Source: a virus. Taken from it: a stretch of 24,135 nt of DNA. Under the pieces are notes generated by a model. It was not told where the DNA came from. It worked only from the letters and a program-made list of their open reading frames with translations, and did not search any database. How positions within the stretch are numbered: the first letter of the stretch is position 1; each line of letters begins with the position of its first letter. Shown one piece after another: positions 15,201 to 22,970 of the stretch. The stretch lies in the IMG/VR virus record IMGVR_UViG_3300045051_000983, positions 1 through 24,135 of that record. One strand, 5' to 3'. Both the position numbers and the translations under genes were made by a program.

Positions 15201-15919
15201 ATCACTTCAATTGTACCGTTTCTTAAAAAGTTCTGAGCTTCAATTAACCCCGATGCATCTTCATTCAGTTGAACTAGGGTTATGTCATCAATGTTGCCTG
15301 TTATAACCATGGGGTAATTTTTTGCGGAAACAGTGCCCGCAAATACATAATCCTCTTTTTCGATGTTGTGATCCGTGACAGTACCGTTGAACCAAACATT
15401 AATATAGCTCTGCTTATGACTTTCACCAGTGTGAATTCGCGGGCTTTTTTTAATTGCGATGCTTACTTCCTTGTCGGCTTCCCTAGCATCCCAGCGAACT
15501 TGAAAATTGAATGGCTGAGGCTCTTCAAATACCATTTTAAATTCTGCCACCGTTTCATTTCCCCTGAAGTAAGTGAATGGTTTTGCAATCGTCGTTTTTT
15601 GCAGGAACACAACATAACCCCGATTTGAAACACCCGGGCATTGTAGCAACTTTAAATCCGAGTGCGTTAAAACCGATCGCAACCCGGTCAACTTTTGTTG
15701 AAGGTTTGTCCAGCTACTTGCAGTAATGAAGCAATCAAGTGTAATTAACCTGTTCCCATATTGCATATCAATAAGTCTTGACGGGGCTTCTGTGTAATTT
15801 TGATCTGTCCAATCAACGCCTTGTTTTTTCAATGCAGGTAGATCGAAGAGACCACTATATCCGTCTCGTTTTACGAATAGCCCGTACTGGGAAAAATCAA
15901 CTCCGTTCAAACTAATCAT
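15197..15919 (-). CDS. Distal tail protein (Dit-like)
   Basis: 240 residues. The opening MISLNGVDFSQYGLFV is the usual start of the Dit N-terminal ring domain. RLIDMQYGNRLITLDCFI, an approximately 30-residue helix and VAEFKMVFEEPQPF at about 133 complete that domain. A C-terminal galectin-like beta domain (about 145-240) follows. The hexamer joins the tail tube to the hub. It sits between a smaller Dit-like protein and Tal, the canonical position, and overlaps both. Confidence 0.8.
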   Translation of the reverse strand: MISLNGVDFSQYGLFVKRDGYSGLFDLPALKKQGVDWTDQNYTEAPSRLIDMQYGNRLITLDCFITASSWTNLQQKLTGLRSVLTHSDLKLLQCPGVSNRGYVVFLQKTTIAKPFTYFRGNETVAEFKMVFEEPQPFNFQVRWDAREADKEVSIAIKKSPRIHTGESHKQSYINVWFNGTVTDHNIEKEDYVFAGTVSAKNYPMVITGNIDDITLVQLNEDASGLIEAQNFLRNGTIEVI

Positions 15920-16307
15920 TTGACTTTAATATTTTGATTGTTATTACTGCCGTATAGCTCCCATGATATATTTCACTCTTGGCCCCATTGTGTACAAATC
16001 CTTTAACTGACACCGATTGTGAGTTTCCAGATATTTCAAAAGTCTTTTCCCCTGTCGTTACTATCTTACCATAAAGGCTGCAAATAGCCTCTTCCCTTTC
16101 GGATATCGAACCAAACCAACCTACCAACTGGATCGATGGCTCAGGGCTTGCTTTTCGGCTTGCAAACGGATAAGCATTCATTGAAGAGTATTGATCTGAA
16201 GTACCACCAGTTGGTTTTCTTTCGTCGATGGTCAAGAACCCATCAAACGCCATCAGCGAGAATCCAAGGCTGGCAATGTCAATATTGTCGATCTTACATA
16301 ATACCAT
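15912..16307 (-). CDS. Small tail protein resembling a Dit N-terminal domain
   Basis: 131 residues from ATG 16307, chosen because AGGAGG lies 8 nt upstream, an unusually clear Shine-Dalgarno for this genome. Starting further upstream would lie inside the tape-measure end. Its pattern (IDNIDIASLGFSL..., IQLVGWFGSISEREEAICSL, a helix, then YHGSYTAVITIKILK) parallels the first about 135 residues of the next gene (Dit) strand by strand. I infer a single-domain tail-tip or collar ring protein. It overlaps the tape-measure stop and the Dit start. Confidence 0.65.
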   Translation of the reverse strand: MVLCKIDNIDIASLGFSLMAFDGFLTIDERKPTGGTSDQYSSMNAYPFASRKASPEPSIQLVGWFGSISEREEAICSLYGKIVTTGEKTFEISGNSQSVSVKGFVHNGAKSEIYHGSYTAVITIKILKSND

Positions 16308-19300
16308 AGTCACCCCCTCCTGTTTGAGGTTTTGTTTTAATATCGTCAAGCAACTTATTCACGTCCTTGAGTAATCTCACAACGTCTGGCATTGATTCAA
16401 GGTGGAAATTATAACTTGTATTGTGAGCGATTTCGGCAAGGTGCATGATTTGTTTGTTCATCAAATCCCTCATGCCAATTACGTTATACTGGATTGAAGA
16501 AATTGAACCCTCAAGAACACCGGCTGTTTTTTCGGTGATGCCTTGAATAGAGCCTTTCATGGAATTAGCAGAAGCTGCTGCATCGGTAAAATCGCCAAAC
16601 ACGTTCGACCAGTTTTCAGCCATTTTATTGCCATATTCTACAGCTTGCCTGTATGTATCCTGCATGGCCAATAGTTCTTTCTCTGAAACCTTGAAGCCCT
16701 CATCTGAATCAAGGGACATGGCCGATGTCATTTGTCGTTGAATTTTTGTAAAGTACTGATTATTGAATGATGACAATATTGCATTTCGTGCAGCTTTCTT
16801 CATCAATTCCTCAAACGATCCTGCGAAATCTCCAAGATCATCTTTTCCTAACTTCAAGCCTTCTGCAATTCCATCAACAACTGAACCAACAAGATCACTG
16901 TTTGTAAAGCCAATAAACTGCTCTTGGATAGAATTGATCTTCCCTTCGATTTCGGTCAGTCCCTTAATAAATTCAGTTGTAGTTGTTGAGTCAAAATTAG
17001 TTGACCAAAACTCAGTTTCCGAGTCCCAAATGGTGCCAGTTGTTAACGACATAAATTGCGTCATTAATCCGTTTACGTCATCCATGGCTCTGAATAATTC
17101 TTCTGCTCCCCAGTCTTTACCATAAACAGCGTCCATAATTTCAGTTAACCGATAGCCGACATTCCTTTTGACCTCATTCATTTGACTATCGTAACCTGTG
17201 ATTTGAATAGATACACCAGTATTTATTGTCTGCTTATAAAGGTCTATCTCCTCCCTCAATTGTCTCAATGATTCTGTCGCGCCTTCTGTGGGGCTTAATA
17301 TACCTGCTTTGACAAGAAGGTCAACCTGTTCTTGTAGTAACTTATTGTACTCGATTTGCTTTTCAATAATTCTCTTTTGCTTTTCATTATTGAGATCGAG
17401 AACCTGACCTATTAATCCTAGGCCGGACATAATTGCACCAACCCAATCACCACTGGCCAACGCCCCGGCAAATGTCCCAGCTTGTCCAACTAAATTGGCC
17501 ATGTCTTTTCCTGACTCGCCAAGCCCCTCGTTAAGGAATGAAACTGCATCAAAAAGAGCATTTCCTATATCGGCTGATGTGATTGCTATTTCGGAGAATC
17601 CTTCCAAACCATCTTTAACCGACTCTTTAAAGTTTATGCTTTTATCGATCCTTTCCTGGTCCTGTTTTAGATGGTTGGCTTGTTCTGTGGTAATTTGTTT
17701 TACGGCTGCCAGATTAAACTTCGATGACTCCTTGCTTACCCTAGCTTTCTCAATCTCATTATTAACCTGTTTTTTCTGCTCATCGGTAAGTTTTTGAGCT
17801 TGTGAATAACCAAGCTTTGCATAAGCATCTGAAACAAGCTTCTGTTCATCAGTGGTTGATATTTGCTTGACTGCCTTCTCGTTCATTTTAGGGATGATCG
17901 TAAACTGGTCATCCTTTGACATCATTGCTATTTCGAGCTTTCGACGCTCTATTTCGTCAAGTAGTTCCTTTATCTTGTTGGCATTTTCAACCTCTTTTTT
18001 AGGATCAATGAATGACCACTGCTTGTCTTGGAGTTTTTTGACCTGTTCCTCAAGGTATTTTACAGAACCAACAGCAGCCTCTTTTGCTGCTTTATCGGAT
18101 TCTTTCTTAGTCACTCCTGTAAGAGTTGCCAGCTTATCCTGAAGACTTTTGATGTTCTTCTCGGCATCTTCAATCTCTTGTGTTGTTGCAGTTGAAGTTT
18201 TTACATTCCTAAGTGATTTTAAGTTTTCTTGTTGTTTTGTTATTTCAGCATTAATGGCATCAATCTGATCACCGACTGTTTGCTTGATGGCTGCCTTATT
18301 GTTTCCTGTGGCCATATTGTCCGTTACGGTGACAGTCATTGGTATTTCTAATCCAAGTGTCTGTTTTAAGCCGTTAACGGTTTCCTTGTACTTTTCTATC
18401 TCTTCGGAAATCTTCAATACTTCAGCCGCTGCTTTAGCTCTCTCCTTTCCGGTCCTTTCGACAACTGTCGTTGTCCCTGGTCCCATACCCGACGCAATAT
18501 AAACCTCTTTCGTTTCAGAAGTTTTCCCTTGAGCCGATGCAAGTTTCTTGTTCAGCTTTATAAGAGCATCTTCAGCTTCTTTCAATTGCTGTTCAGCAAC
18601 AAGCTTGATTGCACCCTTTTGCTGTTCATTGTATGCTTTGAGTTTGTCAGAGTTCAACCCCAATACCCGGCCATGTTCATCAATTTTTCCTGTTGCTTCA
18701 GGAATTTTCTTTGATAATTCATCGATCAACCGGTTGTACTCTGCCTGTTCCTCGTTTGTTTTACCCTGTTTTGTAGAAAGCTCATTATATCTGTCAATCA
18801 TCTTGCTGGTAGAATCAACATCTTTTTGTTGATCCTTCAGCTTATTAAACTCTTCCTGGGCTTCGGTAGCTGATTTTGTGGATTTATGCAGTAGCGCGAA
18901 TGCAAGAACAAGTCCTGAGATAGCAGCGGTGATCAATCCGATAGGAGAAGCTTTTGTCACTAATGAGAAAGCAACCTGAGCGTCCTTGGCTGTTTTAATG
19001 CCTCTTGCAAGCTCAAACCATGCCTGTACATTGCCGGCAATGGCAGAAGCTTTCTGAACCGCTGCTGTAACCATGATTGCTGCCTTGTACGCTCCGTAAG
19101 TTGCAACCAGGATACCAATGACCTTGATAATTTCTTCGTAGTGTTCAATGATGGTAGAAACTCCTCCAATGGTATCAGAAATAAGCCCACTGTTGGCCTG
19201 TCCAATTTTATTGAACATCTTGTCTATCGTATCGCCAAGGTTCGAAATTTGGCCACCAATTGTCTTGGATATCGCTTCCATTCCACCACGAACACCCTCC

Positions 19301-19977
19301 ATGTCTCCTAGGCTTGCAAGATATTGCTGAATATCGGTTGCATTGTTCTTAACAACCGTTGCCTGTTCTTTGAAAGTGAAAGTGATCTTATCTCCCTCTT
19401 TTGCTGCATTGATTCCAAATTCTTTTAATCGCTCAAATTGGCCTGTTACTGCATCGGCAGCGGCCTCGGCCAATTGGTCGAATCCCTTTCCAACCGATGA
19501 AGCAAGATCTCCATATTGCCTCATTTGCTCCATGGTCGGTTGAAGACCATAGTTAGTAAGCTTCACATAAGCTCCGGTGAGTTCCGATAGTGAGAAAGGA
19601 GTCATGGCCGCGAACGTCTGAAGGTCTTTCATGACCCTGTTTGCTTCATCCTGACTGCCCAATGTATTGGCGAGAACCGCCTGATACTTCTGAAACTCTG
19701 CTGTTACGTCGATAATCCCGGAACCAAGCTGCTTTAATACAGCAATTCCGGCTCCAACCGATGCAATAGGTAGGAGTTCTTTCATGAACCCTCCCAATTT
19801 ACTTTGGGAATTAGCAGCCTCATCACTTACGCCCTTAATTCCTTTTTCAACCCTATTTAGTGGGCCATACGTGTTATTGACTGCGTTTGTGAGTGCGACC
19901 AAATGGTTATTCATCAGATTTATTGTCTGAAAAAAATTATTTGGATCTATCGAGGCATCGAACCTTAGGCTTGACAT
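16294..19977 (-). CDS. Tail tape measure protein
   Basis: 1227 residues. The N-terminal region matches the tape-measure core: FQKYQAVLANTLGSQDEANR, TFAAMTPFSLSELTGAYVKL and LAEAAADAVTGQFERLKEFG (about 96-190). Hydrophobic segments at about 67-90, 284-307 and 345-363 could insert into the host membrane during DNA entry. A long Lys/Glu/Gln-rich coiled-coil region spans about 370-800. At about 1.5 angstrom per residue, the usual scaling, the tail would be near 180 nm. It lies directly downstream of the G/GT chaperone genes, as in other siphophages. Confidence 0.93.
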   Translation of the reverse strand: MSSLRFDASIDPNNFFQTINLMNNHLVALTNAVNNTYGPLNRVEKGIKGVSDEAANSQSKLGGFMKELLPIASVGAGIAVLKQLGSGIIDVTAEFQKYQAVLANTLGSQDEANRVMKDLQTFAAMTPFSLSELTGAYVKLTNYGLQPTMEQMRQYGDLASSVGKGFDQLAEAAADAVTGQFERLKEFGINAAKEGDKITFTFKEQATVVKNNATDIQQYLASLGDMEGVRGGMEAISKTIGGQISNLGDTIDKMFNKIGQANSGLISDTIGGVSTIIEHYEEIIKVIGILVATYGAYKAAIMVTAAVQKASAIAGNVQAWFELARGIKTAKDAQVAFSLVTKASPIGLITAAISGLVLAFALLHKSTKSATEAQEEFNKLKDQQKDVDSTSKMIDRYNELSTKQGKTNEEQAEYNRLIDELSKKIPEATGKIDEHGRVLGLNSDKLKAYNEQQKGAIKLVAEQQLKEAEDALIKLNKKLASAQGKTSETKEVYIASGMGPGTTTVVERTGKERAKAAAEVLKISEEIEKYKETVNGLKQTLGLEIPMTVTVTDNMATGNNKAAIKQTVGDQIDAINAEITKQQENLKSLRNVKTSTATTQEIEDAEKNIKSLQDKLATLTGVTKKESDKAAKEAAVGSVKYLEEQVKKLQDKQWSFIDPKKEVENANKIKELLDEIERRKLEIAMMSKDDQFTIIPKMNEKAVKQISTTDEQKLVSDAYAKLGYSQAQKLTDEQKKQVNNEIEKARVSKESSKFNLAAVKQITTEQANHLKQDQERIDKSINFKESVKDGLEGFSEIAITSADIGNALFDAVSFLNEGLGESGKDMANLVGQAGTFAGALASGDWVGAIMSGLGLIGQVLDLNNEKQKRIIEKQIEYNKLLQEQVDLLVKAGILSPTEGATESLRQLREEIDLYKQTINTGVSIQITGYDSQMNEVKRNVGYRLTEIMDAVYGKDWGAEELFRAMDDVNGLMTQFMSLTTGTIWDSETEFWSTNFDSTTTTEFIKGLTEIEGKINSIQEQFIGFTNSDLVGSVVDGIAEGLKLGKDDLGDFAGSFEELMKKAARNAILSSFNNQYFTKIQRQMTSAMSLDSDEGFKVSEKELLAMQDTYRQAVEYGNKMAENWSNVFGDFTDAAASANSMKGSIQGITEKTAGVLEGSISSIQYNVIGMRDLMNKQIMHLAEIAHNTSYNFHLESMPDVVRLLKDVNKLLDDIKTKPQTGGGDYGIM

Positions 19978-19980
19978 GGC

Positions 19981-20696
19981 TTAAAACTTTAGTGACTTTA
20001 ACAGTTTTGTTGCTTCATCTGGGTCCGTGACCCTAATTGGCGGTTTCTCTTTTTTTTCTTCTTTTTCTGATCCAACATATTTCAACTTATCGTAGATCAA
20101 GAGGGTCAAGTTTCTCCAATCCACACTATCCAAAGCACCATCAAACGACATGCTTGGAAATGCCTCCATTATTCCTGCAATGGTTCCCCAGATACTGTCA
20201 CTACCTTCGTAGCCGGTGCGAGTATTCTGAGGGCTCCTAACTGGCTTATAGAGTTCAAAAAAAAATCTGCATTTGTTTGGCTCATCACCACATCTGTCAA
20301 TTGTTTCAGTTCAATTGCAGATAAGTTGTTAATGATCTTTTGTTGAAGTTCTTCGATCTGTTTATCCTTTGTTTTTTTGATGGTGCGATAGATGCCCGGA
20401 ATGATTGTTTTTACACGCTCCTTTTTTGTTTCTGCCTTCTGGAGAATAGCAATTGCGATGATCTTTGCAGCAGGTATCGAATCGCTAGCCCTGTCTATGA
20501 TCTCATACACTTTTGTGGGTTCTTTCTCAAATCTTTGAATAGTTGCTGACTCTTCATTGATCTGAATGAGCGTTCGAAGCGTAAGTGGCTTAACTTCAAG
20601 TTCACCTATGTTTTCGATGGTGAACTTTATTCCACTACTCAACAATGCTCTTGCAGCTTCAATTTGTAACTCAGCATCTGTTTTTTTCTCAGCCAT
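19981..20696 (-). CDS. Tail assembly chaperone GT, -1 frameshift product (238 aa)
   Basis: The G gene (from 20696) contains GAT TTT TTT TTG at codons 144-147. Slipping back one base within this T9 run puts ribosomes in a frame that stays open across the G stop (20169-20171) and ends at the stop at 19981. The product is about 146 residues of G plus 92 new residues (opening FELYKPVRSPQNTRTGYEGS). A 62-codon ORF starting at ATG 20169 is the tail of this frame and need not be separate. G/GT frameshifting just before the tape measure is conserved in long-tailed phages, where GT helps load tail subunits onto the tape measure. Confidence 0.8.
20169..20696 (-). CDS. Tail assembly chaperone G-like protein (zero-frame product)
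   Basis: 175 residues, starting MAEKKTDAELQIEAARALLS. It is soluble and mostly helical, with a beta opening (KFTIENIGELEVKPLTLRTL) like other gpG-type chaperones, and lacks TM or signal segments. It lies immediately upstream of the tape-measure gene. It ends TAATG, sharing a base with the ATG at 20169. The ratio of this product to the frameshifted GT form is normally important for tail assembly. Confidence 0.8.
   Translation of the reverse strand: MAEKKTDAELQIEAARALLSSGIKFTIENIGELEVKPLTLRTLIQINEESATIQRFEKEPTKVYEIIDRASDSIPAAKIIAIAILQKAETKKERVKTIIPGIYRTIKKTKDKQIEELQQKIINNLSAIELKQLTDVVMSQTNADFFLNSISQLGALRILAPATKVVTVSGEPLQE
20257..20265 (-). promoter_or_regulatory. Slippery T9 run for -1 frameshifting
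   Basis: On the minus strand, nine T form the zero-frame codons GAT TTT TTT TTG. This contains T TTT TTT and T TTT TTG, both X XXY YYZ-type heptamers. The -1 frame is open on both sides of it, and the conserved G/GT position fits. Confidence 0.78.
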
Positions 20697-21082
20697 TACT
20701 TATCAATTAAATTTTTGATTTCGCCTTTTATTTCCTCGATATTTTCAGGCGTGATCTTATCGAGTAGTTTTGCAATCCTTCCAGTAATACATGTCAGCTT
20801 CTTTACCTGCTCTGATAGTTTATCGATCTGTAAGGCCAATTCATCACGTTTTGCTCGAGAATCTGCAAGTTCTAATTTCAGACTTTCAGCCATCTCCCTC
20901 CATATCTTTATCGCCTTTTCAACATTGTTCAGTTCTTGACCTTCTGCAATTGCCTCGGCATTTTGAGCTGTCGCGGCCGCCTCCTTTTTTTTGCTTTTCA
21001 ATGTGAAAAGATACATTGCACCACCACCCAGGAAGGCACTTATGAATGATGACAAAAGCATCCAAATACCGTAACTTCCCAT
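20696..21082 (-). CDS. Membrane-anchored coiled-coil protein, possible inner-membrane spanin
   Basis: 128 residues. One N-terminal TM helix (about 7-27, WMLLSSFISAFLGGGAMYLF) and a basic stop (KSKKK) are followed by a long coiled coil (about 45-110, NVEKAIKIWREMAESLKLEL...) and a charged tail. The layout resembles Rz-type inner-membrane spanins or other phage lysis accessories. It shares the A of TAATG with the endolysin gene just upstream, which supports a lysis role. No paired small outer-membrane spanin lipoprotein is embedded or adjacent, so the assignment is open. Confidence 0.7.
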   Translation of the reverse strand: MGSYGIWMLLSSFISAFLGGGAMYLFTLKSKKKEAAATAQNAEAIAEGQELNNVEKAIKIWREMAESLKLELADSRAKRDELALQIDKLSEQVKKLTCITGRIAKLLDKITPENIEEIKGEIKNLIDK

Positions 21083-21537
21083 TATGCAACAAACATTTGA
21101 TAGTGATTAATATACTCCTGAACAATACCCTTTCCCATGTATGTATTATACACCCGCTTCCAATATTCCGCCTGACCATATAATGAATCAGGGATAGGCT
21201 GTGGATCTCTCAGATATTTAATCCTCGCCATACAAGCAGCATAAACATCATTTGTTTCCAAAGCTCCTGCATTAGGCGAAAACATCCCTGAAACTGATAG
21301 TATTTTTTGAGAAAGTACAGGATTGTAGTTGAGATAATTCACCCAACAGTCATCATGAGTATACGGTTCCATTTGAAACAATCCTAATGCTGGTCCATTA
21401 CCTAATTGCCGTCTATACTGCCAACCTAGCGATTCATGAGCACTGGTACCCATCAGCAACTGGACTGCACTTTCAGAATACAAATCGATCGACAAAAGGG
21501 TATTTGAAATTATTCCTTTGATTGTGTATTTGTCCAT
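21082..21537 (-). CDS. Endolysin, lysozyme/transglycosylase-like
   Basis: 151 residues without signal peptide. The motif MGTSAHESLGWQYRRQLGNG (30-48) has the candidate catalytic Glu35 (AHES), and ALGLFQMEPYTHDDCW (50-65) is the GLFQ-type substrate-cleft segment of lysozyme-fold muramidases and transglycosylases. Lack of an export signal means it needs the holin to reach the peptidoglycan. It follows the terminator after the major tail gene, so it may rely on read-through or its own promoter. Confidence 0.8.
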   Translation of the reverse strand: MDKYTIKGIISNTLLSIDLYSESAVQLLMGTSAHESLGWQYRRQLGNGPALGLFQMEPYTHDDCWVNYLNYNPVLSQKILSVSGMFSPNAGALETNDVYAACMARIKYLRDPQPIPDSLYGQAEYWKRVYNTYMGKGIVQEYINHYQMFVA

Positions 21538-21552
21538 AGTGTTATATCAAAA

Positions 21553-21570
21553 GCCCCCGGTTAAGGGGGC
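21553..21570 (-). terminator. Intrinsic terminator after the major tail protein
   Basis: GCCCCC/GGGGGC forms a perfect 6-bp GC stem with a 6-nt loop. On the minus strand it is followed by TTTTGATAT. It lies 27 nt after the major tail stop, so it should lower transcription of downstream genes relative to the abundant tube protein. Confidence 0.75.
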
Positions 21571-21596
21571 ATTAGACAATAGGTGAGTTATCTCAA

Positions 21597-22121
21597 TTAA
21601 GCAGGATCAGGGTAAATAATTTTGAAAGCGTCTGTGTTGGCCTTAGTTGGAGCCAATATGGTAATTTTCACTTTCAAACGTCCAAGGTCTGACCTTGTGA
21701 ACGCCCAATCAAAGTTTGATGACAGCTTACCCCTGACAACCTCGAAGATATGACCGGTGTCGGTTGTCAATCTAATAGAGCGCTCAATGTCCTGGGTTGT
21801 TGATGGTGGGGTATATGTTGCATGAACAACAGGAGGCCCAGCAGCATATGCTGTGGCAGTTCCACCCATAAATGCAGCCAATACAGACCCAGACATGTCG
21901 TACATCCCTAACTCAATTGTTTTAACCGAATCCTTGGTGGTGATGATCTTGATTGGATCAACCTTTTCATTTACCAAAAATTCCTTTGTTTCAGGATCCG
22001 TTGAAGTCAACTTCACAGTGTCCTTTTCGGTGTCTGCATACTGAGTTAGAGATGTTCCCATCCCTCCATCGCCAGCCACTTCACCGAATTCTATTTTTGT
22101 AAGACCGAAAACTAATTCCAT
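21597..22121 (-). CDS. Major tail (tube) protein
   Basis: 174 residues, beta-rich, with no signal or TM segment. An N-terminal segment (VFGLTKIEFGEVAGDGGMGT) is followed by strands around VDPIKIITTKDSVKTIELGM and MSGSVLAAFMGG, which resembles the tube-protein core, and a C-terminal strand DLGRLKVKITILAPT. Assignment rests mainly on position (after the tail terminator, before the chaperones and tape measure), size and the dedicated terminator after it. Confidence 0.72.
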   Translation of the reverse strand: MELVFGLTKIEFGEVAGDGGMGTSLTQYADTEKDTVKLTSTDPETKEFLVNEKVDPIKIITTKDSVKTIELGMYDMSGSVLAAFMGGTATAYAAGPPVVHATYTPPSTTQDIERSIRLTTDTGHIFEVVRGKLSSNFDWAFTRSDLGRLKVKITILAPTKANTDAFKIIYPDPA

Positions 22122-22133
22122 GATAGAAATTTG

Positions 22134-22508
22134 TTATTTGTTCAACATTACAACATGGTACTTCAGGTTCAATGAATGGAACCCATCTTCCTGAAACACC
22201 TGTTCATTTCTTAACTCGAATGAAATAAAATCACTCTGATCATCGTTGCTGGTGATTATCTTAGCCTTAATGTATTCTCCGATTTCAAAAAGCCTCTTAT
22301 TATCAATGAGGCATTGTTTATCCTTCACGTTGATGTTAATATTTACAAAGCCCTGGGCCAAAACACTATCGGGAAACCCGAGTGTATTAACACAGATGTA
22401 TTCAGGGTCTGTGATGTCCTTTTTTACCGTGTGTGGGTAAACAGGAACCTGTGGCACTGCTGCCTTAACCGCTGAAATAGCCCTTGTAACTGCATCCTGT
22501 GAGTTCAT
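22134..22508 (-). CDS. Tail terminator / head-tail joining protein
   Basis: 124 residues, alpha/beta: an N-terminal helix (AVTRAISAVKAAVPQVPVYP), then YICVNTLGFP, VNININVKDK, a helix (RLFEIGEYIKAKI) and paired strands ending LNLKYHVVML. This matches the tail-terminator layout (lambda gpU / SPP1 gp17 type). Its place just before the major tail protein is conserved. It overlaps the candidate spanin gene by 4 nt (ATGA). Confidence 0.65.
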   Translation of the reverse strand: MNSQDAVTRAISAVKAAVPQVPVYPHTVKKDITDPEYICVNTLGFPDSVLAQGFVNININVKDKQCLIDNKRLFEIGEYIKAKIITSNDDQSDFISFELRNEQVFQEDGFHSLNLKYHVVMLNK

Positions 22509-22969
22509 ATCGGAAGTATTTTTTTGACTTTATATAATACGATAACCACCAAGGAAGTCAGAGAAATAACACCCGTTAAGGCTAGGATAATAAGCCATTT
22601 CGGGTACACTTTTTGAATTTGAACCTTCACTTCCTGCTGATCGATACTGCTCGACGTATGAACTTCCTTCCATTTAATGTAAACCTGTTCAGAGTCTATC
22701 TTAACTGAGGCACTTAGCCAGTTGTCCCGGAATTGGATCACCGGTTTCAACTTGCGCCCTTCGATCGTTTCCAGCTTAGACATGACGACACGATTAAATG
22801 AATCACATTCGAACCAAGCATTGAACAAGGCAGAATCAGCCGGAATGACAATTAAAGAATCCCTGAAAACTATCAGAGTATCATTCTCAACGATCGTGGT
22901 TGAAAGTTCTTTGCAAGGCCTACACGAGGCCAGCACAACAAACAGTAATATGATCAGGAAGCGGTTCAT
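22505..22969 (-). CDS. Candidate unimolecular spanin (lipoprotein plus C-terminal TM)
   Basis: 154 residues from ATG 22969, one base after the holin stop. In-frame sequence upstream lies inside the holin gene. MNRFLIILLFVVLASC is a type II signal peptide with Cys16 lipidated. A beta-rich periplasmic span (about 25-120) follows, then a C-terminal TM helix (about 125-147, WLIILALTGVISLTSLVVIV) with a basic end (YKVKK). Outer-membrane lipid plus inner-membrane helix in one chain is the defining topology of u-spanins such as T1 gp11, which join the two membranes at lysis. Location after a holin fits. Confidence 0.72.
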   Translation of the reverse strand: MNRFLIILLFVVLASCRPCKELSTTIVENDTLIVFRDSLIVIPADSALFNAWFECDSFNRVVMSKLETIEGRKLKPVIQFRDNWLSASVKIDSEQVYIKWKEVHTSSSIDQQEVKVQIQKVYPKWLIILALTGVISLTSLVVIVLYKVKKILPI

Positions 22970-22970
22970 G

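Noticed and set aside
19981-20169. Independent 62-aa gene between chaperone and tape measure
   Set aside because: It is in the -1 frame of the T9 slip and is better explained as the end of GT, although separate initiation at the TAATG overlap cannot be excluded.
20919-21179. 86-codon leftward frame overlapping endolysin and coiled-coil genes
   Set aside because: It overlaps two well-supported genes, is low-complexity at its end (KKGGGRDSS), and lacks plausible domains.
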